Source: Candidatus Elarobacter sp. (lineage in GTDB: Bacteria > Vulcanimicrobiota > Vulcanimicrobiia > Vulcanimicrobiales > Vulcanimicrobiaceae). Taken from it: 6,445 bases of DNA. The stretch's first letter is position 1, and each line of letters begins with the position of its first letter. The position numbers and the translations under genes are program-made. Below, in pieces: positions 1 to 4,913 of the stretch. A model generated the notes under the pieces. It made no database searches. It had not been told where the DNA came from and saw nothing but the letters and a program-made list of their open reading frames with translations. The stretch is taken from NCBI GenBank assembly GCA_030150085.1, contig JASLGJ010000174.1:1-6445 (forward strand), given 5' to 3'.

Positions 1-387
1 TCGAAGCGCAGCGCGTGGCGCGCGCGCTTCGACGGGATCGAGCGCGGCGGTGGCGTCGGGCACGACCGGGTCGGCCGCGGCGCGCGCCTCGCGCAGGTGC
101 CGGCGGCGGGCCGAGCGCGCGGCGTCGAACGCCTCGCGCCGCACGCAGGCGATCAGGAACGGCAGCAGCGCGCCCCGCTCGGGACGGTACGCGCCCGCGC
201 TCCAGACCCGCACCAGCGCGGCGTGGACGGCGTCCTGGGCGGCCTCGCGGTCGCGCAGCACGTCGTACGCGACCGCGCGCAGGCGCGGCGCGTACGCGCG
301 GTACGCCGTCTCGAAGGCCGGCCCGTCGAACGCCACGCGCGGGGCTTCGACGCGGCTCAGCCCTCCGCCAGCGTCCGGTCGTGCCAT
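1..387 (-). CDS. ECF-type RNA polymerase sigma factor, partial (N-terminal region 2)
   Basis: The minus-strand frame from an ATG at 387 stays open for 129 codons to the window edge. It reads as sigma-70 region 2: an FETAYRAYAPRLRAVAY helix, then LRDREAAQDAVHAALVRVW (the core-binding and -10 recognition helices, usually D.EDA.Q..F...W), then a PERGALLPFLIACVRREAFD segment and an ARSARRR basic stretch. This is the usual ECF layout; the linker begins near residue 98 and region 4 lies outside the window. The start overlaps the end of the phosphoesterase gene by 31 bases and has no clear ribosome binding site. A GTG at 336 (VAFDGPAFETAY) would also keep all of region 2, with a GGAGGG 24 bases upstream. 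Seen: region 2 pattern and gene overlap. Known: ECF factors direct stress or envelope regulons and often have a downstream anti-sigma gene. Inferred: the sigma factor is co-transcribed with the cupredoxin and phosphoesterase. No convincing autoregulatory promoter was found. Confidence 0.85.
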   Translation of the reverse strand, partial: MARPDAGGGLSRVEAPRVAFDGPAFETAYRAYAPRLRAVAYDVLRDREAAQDAVHAALVRVWSAGAYRPERGALLPFLIACVRREAFDAARSARRRHLREARAAADPVVPDATAALDPVEARAPRAALR

Positions 388-1244
388 GCCGCGGGCCGGT
401 CGAGCCGCACCGTGCGGTAGCCCAGCACCCCCAGCAGCGAGCCCGGCGCGACCGCCAGCGGCCCCGGCTTGGCATTCGGCGTGCCGGGCGCGGCCTGGGG
501 GAACGCGGTCGCGCGCGCGGTGGCGAAGCGGATCGCGCCGTCCTGGTGCTCGAGCACCTGGTGGATGTGGCCGTTGAGCACGGTCACCGCGCCGAAGCGG
601 CGCAGCAGCGCCAGCGCCTTGGCGCCGTCGCTCGTCGTCCAGCCCCACTCCGGCGCGGCCGCGAAGAGCGGCACGTGGCCGAACACCACGATGGGCGTGT
701 CGGCCCGGCGCGCGGCCAGGTCGTCGGCCAGCCACGCGAGCTGCTCGTCGCCGAGCATGCCCATCGTCTCGCCCTCGCCGACGTTGATCAGGGCCACGAA
801 GTGCGCCCCGCCCTGGTCCCACGCCGACCAGCCGCGCCCGCGCGCCTCGCTCCGCCCGAACGCGGCCGCGAAGCGCTTGGGGCCCTCGGTGCCGATCACG
901 TCGTGCTCGCCGGGAATGGTCAGCAGCGGCGCGCGCAGGTCGCTCAGGATCGCGCGCGCGTCGTCGAACTCCGCCGCCTTGCTCAGGTGCGTCACGTCGC
1001 CGGTGTGGATCACGAAGGCCGGCTGCGCCGGGAGCGCGTTGACCGCGCGCACCGCCTGCTGCAGCGTGGCGCGCACGTCGGGGTTGGCCGGGCCGGCGTA
1101 GCCGATGTGGCTGTCGCTGATCTGGGCGAAGGCGAAGCCGCGCGGCGACGCGGCGGCCGGGCGGGCCAGCCCGTCGGCGCCCAGCGCGTAGACGATGCCC
1201 GCCCCGGTCCAGGCGACGTGGCGGACGAAGTCGCCCCGCCTCAC
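357..1244 (-). CDS. Exported calcineurin-like metallophosphoesterase
   Basis: This 295-residue protein is a binuclear metal phosphoesterase of the calcineurin fold. The motifs appear in order: D-S-H (Asp44, His46), GDVTH (Gly82-His86), GEHD (112-115), FGH (His190) and GHIH (His226, His228), which together supply the usual metal ligands. The third motif is GEHD instead of the common GNHD/E; I recall this variant from a cupredoxin-linked subfamily, so it need not mean loss of activity. The N-terminus, RRGDFVRH followed by a short apolar stretch, resembles a Tat signal with one extra residue between RR and F, so export is likely but the route is uncertain. The GTG start at 1244 is supported by GGAG six bases upstream and by a GTGA overlap with the cupredoxin stop. 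A longer open frame reaching 1631 only shadows the cupredoxin gene. Substrate unknown; a phosphodiester or phosphomonoester is expected. Confidence 0.9.
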   Translation of the reverse strand: MRRGDFVRHVAWTGAGIVYALGADGLARPAAASPRGFAFAQISDSHIGYAGPANPDVRATLQQAVRAVNALPAQPAFVIHTGDVTHLSKAAEFDDARAILSDLRAPLLTIPGEHDVIGTEGPKRFAAAFGRSEARGRGWSAWDQGGAHFVALINVGEGETMGMLGDEQLAWLADDLAARRADTPIVVFGHVPLFAAAPEWGWTTSDGAKALALLRRFGAVTVLNGHIHQVLEHQDGAIRFATARATAFPQAAPGTPNAKPGPLAVAPGSLLGVLGYRTVRLDRPAAWHDRTLAEG

Positions 1245-1567
1245 GGCGCGCTCCGCACGACGATCGTGCCGCGCATGCCGGGATGCACCGTGCAGTGGTA
1301 TGCCAGCTTGCCCGGGGTGGTGAAGGCGTGCGTCCAGCGCTCGCGGTTGGCCAGCCCCTCGGAGTCCCACGAGCCGTCGTCGGCGGTCGCGGTGTGCGCG
1401 TCGTCGTCGTCGTTGACGAAGGTCACCTTGTCGCCCGCCCGCACGGTGAGCGTCGCGGGCACGAAGGCCATGTCGCGGATGTGGACCGTGGCCCCGGGCG
1501 GCGGCGCCGCGCCGCCGAGTGAAGGAATGGCCGCCGCCACGAGCGCGGCTGCGATCAACGTTCTCAT
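1241..1567 (-). CDS. Amicyanin/plastocyanin-like type 1 copper protein, exported
   Basis: This 108-residue protein is a small blue-copper electron carrier. Residues 1-21 form a signal peptide (MRT, apolar alanine/leucine core, cleavage probably near GGAA), so it acts in the periplasm or outside the membrane. The mature part has the cupredoxin order: an 'F.P..L.V..GD.V.F.N' strand pair (35-52), first ligand His58 in DAHTAT, then YHCTVHPGM with Cys92, His95 and Met98. The short C-x2-H-x2-M spacing is the amicyanin pattern. Length matches the family. An Asp53-Asp56 run sits just before His58. It is the first gene of the minus-strand set and overlaps the phosphoesterase by GTGA, implying translational coupling. 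The bases before the ATG are a G-run (ACCGGGGGC), too close to be a good ribosome binding site. Role in electron transfer or copper handling is inferred; the partner is unknown. Confidence 0.93.
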   Translation of the reverse strand: MRTLIAAALVAAAIPSLGGAAPPPGATVHIRDMAFVPATLTVRAGDKVTFVNDDDDAHTATADDGSWDSEGLANRERWTHAFTTPGKLAYHCTVHPGMRGTIVVRSAP

Positions 1568-1661
1568 GCCCCCGGTACGCCGCCGCCCGCCGCCCCGGTT
1601 CGGCCCGAATCGAATCCAGCCAGTTCACCATCGTGCGATACCCTATGTCGTCGGCGCGCTG

Positions 1662-1667
1662 TATGCT
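1662..1667 (+). promoter_or_regulatory. Candidate -10 promoter element TATGCT for the 1721 gene
   Basis: GTATGCTGGGAACAGGAGC begins at 1661 and shares GTATGCT-x-GGAA with the stretch ahead of the 2134 gene. TATGCT matches four of six bases of TATAAT, including the key second A and last T. It would start a transcript near 1674 with a leader of about 47 bases containing the GAGGA site. No convincing -35 element lies 16-18 bases upstream. Confidence 0.4.
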
Positions 1668-1708
1668 GGGAACAGGAGCGGCCGCGTCGACCTGCTCGTC
1701 TCGGACTT

Positions 1709-1713
1709 GAGGA
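1709..1713 (+). promoter_or_regulatory. Ribosome binding site of the 1721 gene
   Basis: GAGGA followed by seven bases and then ATG at 1721. This is a well-spaced Shine-Dalgarno sequence and a main reason to accept the small unrecognised gene as real and to fix its start. Confidence 0.7.
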
Positions 1714-1720
1714 CACTCCT

Positions 1721-2005
1721 ATGAGCGCGATCGTACCGAACCAGAACTCGACCGCGGAAGACGAAGCGGAGGTCAAGCGCAAAGCACGAGCCGCGCTGGT
1801 CGAGCGGCTCGCGCAGGTCGTCGCCATTTCGAGCCTCGTCGAAGGTGAGGAGGGCGACGGCGACCGAGATTTCGATTTCTACCTGAACGTGCCGACGCGT
1901 GAGTTCCACATGGCCACGCAGCGCATCTCCGATGTTTCATGCGACATCAACCAGGAGTTCGGGGTCTGGGTGCGCGTGTTCGCGATTCCGGTCGGCAAGC
2001 GGTAG
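1721..2005 (+). CDS. Small acidic protein of unknown function
   Basis: I do not recognise this 94-residue protein. Residues 1-17 are polar and acidic. A probable amphipathic helix follows (about 18-40, with KRKARAALVERLAQVV), then an acidic turn EGEEGDGDRDFDFY, and a C-terminal half with strand-like VWVRVFAIPV at the end. No membrane segment, signal peptide or cysteine pair is seen. The start is set by GAGGA seven bases upstream of the ATG, and a TATGCT element lies about 55 bases upstream. The DRDFDFY stretch vaguely recalls the G-S...D-x-D strand of small nucleotidyltransferases, but there is no GSR motif, so I do not call it that. About 17 of 94 codons end in A or T, more than in the recognised genes around it, so it may have a different history. 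It lies divergent from the cupredoxin set and upstream, same strand, of the aspartate-tract gene. Confidence 0.7.
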   Translation: MSAIVPNQNSTAEDEAEVKRKARAALVERLAQVVAISSLVEGEEGDGDRDFDFYLNVPTREFHMATQRISDVSCDINQEFGVWVRVFAIPVGKR

Positions 2006-2093
2006 ACGGAGCGGCGATCCCTCGCGCGAAGGGGCGGGCGCTTGCCGTCGTCGTGGACGCAACCGTTCCGCGACGGCCTTACGGTCCGCTCGC

Positions 2094-2110
2094 CACCAAG
2101 GCGCCTGGTG
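2094..2110 (+). promoter_or_regulatory. Small dyad CACCA-N7-TGGTG, possible operator
   Basis: CACCA (2094-2098) and TGGTG (2106-2110) are exact inverted repeats around a seven-base centre. The dyad ends 11 bases before the TATGCT at 2122, so it covers the position expected for a -35 element. That placement suits a repressor or activator site, but a five-base arm can occur by chance. Confidence 0.25.
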
Positions 2111-2121
2111 CTTCGCCCGGG

Positions 2122-2127
2122 TATGCT
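2122..2127 (+). promoter_or_regulatory. Candidate -10 element TATGCT giving a leaderless transcript
   Basis: GTATGCTCGGAAG begins at 2121 and runs directly into ATG at 2134. The six bases between the hexamer and the A of ATG are the spacing expected between a -10 element and the transcription start, so the mRNA would begin at the start codon. It shares GTATGCT-x-GGAA with the element at 1661. No TTGACA-like -35 is visible. Confidence 0.45.
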
Positions 2128-2133
2128 CGGAAG

Positions 2134-2589
2134 ATGGAGCCCATGGACCCGCTCGGTGCCCAGGATGACGACGACGATGACGACGATTACGAGGGTCCGC
2201 CGCAGTTCTACCTGACCACCTTCATCCCGCGCGAGGCCTGGTACGACCTCGATGCCGACGAAGCGACCGAGTTCTTGCGCAACCGGGTGGCGCAGCTCAA
2301 CGAGGCCTTCGTCGAGGAGGACGAGGGCGTGATCTGGGCCTACCGCTACCACGTCATGGAGCGCGCGCGCGAGGTCGACGCGGTGGTCCTGCTGTGGATG
2401 ATCACCTCCGACGAGGCGCTCGAGACGCTGGAGAGCACCCTGCGCCGCTCCGACGTCAACAAGTACTTCGACTGGAGCGTGATCGGCGGGCCGCAGAACA
2501 ACGAGCCGCAGGACATCCTGGGCGCGTTCCTGGGCACGCTCGTGCCCGACGGCAGCACCTCCCCGCCGCCGAGCCCGAGCGAGAACTAG
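2134..2589 (+). CDS. Hypothetical protein with Asp8 tract, possibly darcynin-like alpha/beta fold
   Basis: The 151-residue product has three parts. The N-terminal tail (1-22) contains eight consecutive aspartates (11-18). A folded domain follows (about 23-125), from the strand QFYLTTFIP and a W-x-x-L helix region, through an acidic helix, to VVLLWMI, a helix TSDEALETLESTLRRS, and KYFDWSVIGG. A disordered proline/serine tail ends the protein. The order 'strand, W..L helix, strand, V-L-W, helix, YF..V' resembles the darcynin-type dimeric alpha/beta barrel, but this is pattern memory only and is held weakly. No catalytic residues can be named. The start is ATG 2134 (leaderless context) or ATG 2143; the open frame continues upstream to 1939, but that part overlaps the 1721 gene and looks non-coding. 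Only six bases separate its stop from the convergent reductase, with no hairpin between them. Confidence 0.8.
   Translation: MEPMDPLGAQDDDDDDDDYEGPPQFYLTTFIPREAWYDLDADEATEFLRNRVAQLNEAFVEEDEGVIWAYRYHVMERAREVDAVVLLWMITSDEALETLESTLRRSDVNKYFDWSVIGGPQNNEPQDILGAFLGTLVPDGSTSPPPSPSEN
2164..2187 (+). repeat. Aspartate-codon (GAC/GAT) microsatellite in coding sequence
   Basis: Eight consecutive GAY codons encode Asp11-Asp18 of the 2134 gene. Short GAC/GTC runs also occur at 1400-1411 (cupredoxin, on the other strand) and 3920-3934 (small acidic protein). Such runs can change length by strand slippage without breaking the frame. Confidence 0.75.
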
Positions 2590-2595
2590 CCGCCC

Positions 2596-3570
2596 CTAGG
2601 CCGTGTACGGCTCGTAGGGTGCGACGGGCGCGAGGATGTCGTCCATCCGCGCGAAGAGCGCGGGGTCGACGTCGAGGTCGGCCGCGGCGACGTTGTCGTC
2701 GACCTGCTCGGGCCGGGTCGCGCCGACGATCACGGACGACACCTCGGGGCGCCGCAGGCACCAGGCCAGCGCGAGCTGCGCGAGCGTGCAGTGCGCCTGC
2801 TCGGCCAGCGGCTTCAAGCGCGCCACCGCGTCGAGCACGGGCTGGGTGAAGTAGTCCTCCATCATGTCCTTGGAGCGCCCGGCCGCGCGCGAGCCGGCCG
2901 GCGGCTGGGACGCGTCGGTGTACTTGCCGCTCAGGATGCCCATCGCCAGCGGCGACCAGACCACGTTGCCCAAGCCGTACTCGCGGCAGGCCGGCAGCAC
3001 GCGCGGCTCGATGCGCCGCCAGAGCGCGCTGTACTGCGGCTGGTTGGAGACCGGCTCGGCCCAGCCGCGCGCCCGCGCCAGGTCGCAGGCCGCCGCGATC
3101 TGGTCGGCGTTCCACTCGCTCACGCCCCAGTAGAGGATCTTGCCGGCGCGCACCAGGTCGTCCATGGCGCGCACCGTCTCCTCGAGCGGGGTGGACGTGT
3201 CGTAGCGGTGGCACTGGTAGAGGTCGACGTAGTCGACGTTCAGGCGGCGCAGCGAGGCGTCGATCTGCTCGCGCACGTGCTTGCGCGACAGGCCGCGGTC
3301 GTTGGGGCCCTCGCCCATGCTGAAGTAGACCTTGGTCGCGAGCACGATCTGCTCGCGCGGGAACTCGGCGATCGTGCGCCCGACGACTTCCTCCGCCCGC
3401 CCGCGCGCGTAGACGTTGGCCGTGTCGAAGAAGGTCACGCCGCGCTCGAACGCGCGCCGCATGCAGGCCCGCGCCGCGTCCTCCTCCACGCTTCCGCCGT
3501 AGGTCAGCCACGAGCCCAGGCCGACCGCGGACACCTTGACGCCCCAGCGCCCGAGTTTTCGATATCGCAC
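2596..3570 (-). CDS. Aldo/keto reductase, Kv-beta-like group
   Basis: This full-length, 324-residue TIM-barrel oxidoreductase reduces or oxidises carbonyl substrates with NADPH in the cytoplasm. The N-terminus MRYRKLGRWGVKVSAVGLGSW is typical of the Kv-beta-like group. The catalytic tetrad is complete: Asp49 and Tyr54 in FFDTANVYA, Lys80 in LATKVYF, His121 in YQCHRYD. The strands KILYWGVSEW and NVVWSPLAMGILSGKY are family signatures, and SSVIVGATRPEQVDDNV near the C-terminus is the cofactor-phosphate/adenosine binding loop. The substrate cannot be read from the sequence. The start is GTG 3570; the preceding TACCGTAGGGC gives either a poor ribosome site or, less likely, a -10 element five bases from a leaderless start. 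It is divergent from the small acidic gene at 3639 (68-base gap) and convergent with the 2134 gene, so it is probably transcribed alone. Confidence 0.95.
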   Translation of the reverse strand: MRYRKLGRWGVKVSAVGLGSWLTYGGSVEEDAARACMRRAFERGVTFFDTANVYARGRAEEVVGRTIAEFPREQIVLATKVYFSMGEGPNDRGLSRKHVREQIDASLRRLNVDYVDLYQCHRYDTSTPLEETVRAMDDLVRAGKILYWGVSEWNADQIAAACDLARARGWAEPVSNQPQYSALWRRIEPRVLPACREYGLGNVVWSPLAMGILSGKYTDASQPPAGSRAAGRSKDMMEDYFTQPVLDAVARLKPLAEQAHCTLAQLALAWCLRRPEVSSVIVGATRPEQVDDNVAAADLDVDPALFARMDDILAPVAPYEPYTA

Positions 3571-3628
3571 GCCCTACGGTACCCAGCCCGGCCGGAGCGC
3601 ACCTTTGGAAAGCGGCCCGGCGGGGAAC

Positions 3629-3633
3629 GAGGG
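3629..3633 (+). promoter_or_regulatory. Ribosome binding site of the 42-residue gene
   Basis: GAGGG is followed by five bases and ATG at 3639. It is a good Shine-Dalgarno match ahead of a gene too short for most gene finders, and supports its reality. Confidence 0.6.
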
Positions 3634-3638
3634 CCGGT

Positions 3639-3767
3639 ATGAACGATCGCGACGACGCCGAGGCCGAAGTCCTCGCCGACGCGCACGTCCAGGAAGGCGA
3701 CGTGCCGGGCGACGAGCTCGGCGGCGGCCTGGGCAACACCTCCGAGGAAGGAGCGAGCGACGCATGA
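3639..3767 (+). CDS. Micro-protein, 42 residues, acidic and probably disordered
   Basis: ATG at 3639 with GAGGG five bases upstream opens a 43-codon frame ending in TGA. The stop overlaps the next start as ATGA. The product has 13 Asp/Glu against one Arg and no Lys, is rich in Gly and Ala, and has no aromatic residue or cysteine. The C-terminal half, GDVPGDELGGGLGNTSEEG, looks disordered. Almost every codon ends in G or C. No known family is recognised. It is the first gene of a run leading to the lipid kinase and PAP2 phosphatase, suggesting a partner, regulator or metal/charge-buffering role, but this is inferred only from position. It could also be a leader for the downstream genes. Confidence 0.6.
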   Translation: MNDRDDAEAEVLADAHVQEGDVPGDELGGGLGNTSEEGASDA

Positions 3768-4006
3768 CCGGTGGCGGTGATCTGGACGAGGTCCGCGACG
3801 ACGACGGCGCCGAGACGGAGCGCGACCCGGGCAAGGAAGTCGATCCGGCCGACGGCGGCTTCCTGAACGACCCCGACCCGACCGCGGGCGCCTCGGACGT
3901 GGGCGGGCGCGCGGGCGGCGATGACGACGACGACACGCGCGGCGCGGACCGGCACGAGGTGGGCGGCGGGCAGACGGGGATGGGGAAGGGCCCGACCGGT
4001 AGCTGA
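3764..4006 (+). CDS. Small acidic Gly/Asp-rich disordered protein, 80 residues
   Basis: The start is the ATG of the ATGA overlap with the 42-residue gene; GAGG and AAGGAG lie 10-17 bases upstream. The 80-residue product has 22 Asp/Glu, 7 Arg/Lys and 20 glycines, a run of five aspartates (53-57), and short D-P and D-G-G motifs (DPADGGFLNDPDPTAG). It has a single aromatic residue (Phe33) and no cysteine or membrane segment, so it should be intrinsically disordered and cytoplasmic. I recognise no family. D-P-D-P spacing could bind calcium weakly, but no proper calcium-binding repeat is present. The same open frame runs back to 3536, but that upstream part is arginine-rich shadow of the 42-residue gene. 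It ends 26 bases before the lipid kinase start and is probably in the same transcript. Confidence 0.65.
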   Translation: MTGGGDLDEVRDDDGAETERDPGKEVDPADGGFLNDPDPTAGASDVGGRAGGDDDDDTRGADRHEVGGGQTGMGKGPTGS

Positions 4007-4031
4007 GCCGGCGGCGGCACCGCGCGAGGTC

Positions 4032-4913
4032 GTGGTCGTCGTCAACCGCCGCTCGCGCCGCAGCCGGCGCGAGATCGGGCCCCTCCACGAGGCCTTGCTG
4101 GCGTGCGGGCTGCGCATCACGGCCTTTCACGTCGCGGCCAAGAGCGCGGAGTGCCGCCGGCTCGTCCGGCACGCCGCGCAGGCCGGCGTGCCCGAGATCG
4201 TGGTCGCCGGCGGCGACGGCACGATGACGCACGCCGTCGACGCGCTGGCGCACCGCGAGACGACCCTGGGCGTGATCCCGTTCGGGAGCGGCAACAGCTT
4301 CGCGCGCTCGCTCGGCATCCCGGCCGGCGACCTCGGCGCGGCGATCGCCGTCATCGCCGCCGGGCACGAGCAGCGGATCGACCTGGGCGTCGTCAACGGC
4401 ACCCACTTCGCCAACTTCGCGACGGTCGGCATCTCGTCGATCATCTCCGACGCCACCCCGCGCCCGCTCAAGAAGCTCTTCGGCGGCGCGGCGTACGGGC
4501 TGGCGTGCCTGCGCCCGGTGCTGACCCACGCCCCCTTCACGGCCCGCATCGACTGGAAAGGCGGCCGGCTCGACGTGACGACCCAGGACATCATCGTCGC
4601 CAACGGGCGCTATTTCGGCGACGCCCCGGTCGCGCCGGGCGCGACGCTGGCCGACGCCGAGCTGCACCTGTTCACCACCGACAACGGCAGCGCGCTGGGC
4701 GCGGTGCGGACCTACCTCGCGCTGCTGCGCGGGCGGCAGGCGGACCTGCCCGACGCGCACGCCGTCAGCGCGCAGGCGTTCACCATCCGGACCCGCAAGC
4801 GCCAGCCGATCGCGATCGACGGCTCGCTGCTGGAGAAGACGCCGGCCCGCTTCGCGGTCGCGCGGCGCGCGCTGCGGGTGTTCGTGCCGGAGGGCGGCGT
4901 TGCGCGCGGCTGA
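4032..4913 (+). CDS. Diacylglycerol kinase / YegS-family lipid kinase
   Basis: This roughly 293-residue soluble lipid kinase (DAGK catalytic domain) transfers phosphate from ATP to a lipid alcohol, probably diacylglycerol or a related lipid. Motifs in order, numbered from GTG 4032: N-terminal strand VVVN, nucleotide loop GGDGT (60-64), GVIPFGSGN-S-FA (80-91), NGTHFANFATVGIS, NGRYFGDAPVAPGATLADAELHLF and IAIDGS (about 260-265). Family enzymes usually have Asp-Gly-Glu at the last motif; here the glutamate position is Ser265, so activity should be tested. Start is uncertain: GTG 4032 trims the first strand, has GAGG only two bases upstream, and is the only usual start after the previous stop. 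An ATG at 3921 is in frame but would overlap the 80-residue gene by 86 bases with no ribosome site. The 3' end overlaps the PAP2 gene by 14 bases. Confidence 0.9.
   Translation: MVVVNRRSRRSRREIGPLHEALLACGLRITAFHVAAKSAECRRLVRHAAQAGVPEIVVAGGDGTMTHAVDALAHRETTLGVIPFGSGNSFARSLGIPAGDLGAAIAVIAAGHEQRIDLGVVNGTHFANFATVGISSIISDATPRPLKKLFGGAAYGLACLRPVLTHAPFTARIDWKGGRLDVTTQDIIVANGRYFGDAPVAPGATLADAELHLFTTDNGSALGAVRTYLALLRGRQADLPDAHAVSAQAFTIRTRKRQPIAIDGSLLEKTPARFAVARRALRVFVPEGGVARG
4889..4894 (+). promoter_or_regulatory. Ribosome binding site that decides a TTG start
   Basis: GGAGGG followed by five bases and TTG at 4900. The strong, well-placed site inside the kinase gene is the reason to accept the rare TTG start of the PAP2 gene and implies coupled translation. 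Confidence 0.7.

Noticed and set aside
1245..1631. N-terminal extension of the phosphoesterase up to 1631
   Set aside because: The added residues are an arginine/histidine-rich shadow of the cupredoxin gene; GTG 1244 has a good ribosome site and a signal-like N-terminus.
1568..1660. ECF-type autoregulatory promoter for the minus-strand set (TGAAC at 1623-1627 read on the minus strand)
   Set aside because: The sequence 16-17 bases downstream does not contain a convincing CGTC-type -10 element; a lone TGAAC is expected by chance.
1644..1709. 21-codon plus-strand frame starting ATGTCGTCG ahead of the 1721 gene, possible leader peptide
   Set aside because: There is no ribosome site and it spans the candidate promoter. 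A TACCCT hexamer directly before its ATG is not enough evidence.
15..1724. Plus-strand open frame of 569 codons
   Set aside because: Translation is arginine/alanine/glycine-rich low-complexity with no motif, and it lies antisense to the cupredoxin, phosphoesterase and sigma genes, which have clear motifs.
1939..2133. Upstream extension of the Asp8-tract gene
   Set aside because: It overlaps the 1721 gene in another frame and lacks a start signal, while ATG 2134 lies in a leaderless promoter context.
1879..2352. Minus-strand open frame of 157 codons
   Set aside because: It is antisense to two plus-strand genes and crosses the intergenic region; valine-rich repeats come from the reversed aspartate codons.
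2456..4120. Minus-strand open frame of 554 codons
   Set aside because: It is the shadow of the aldo/keto reductase in another frame, extended across divergent genes; the sequence is arginine-rich without domains.
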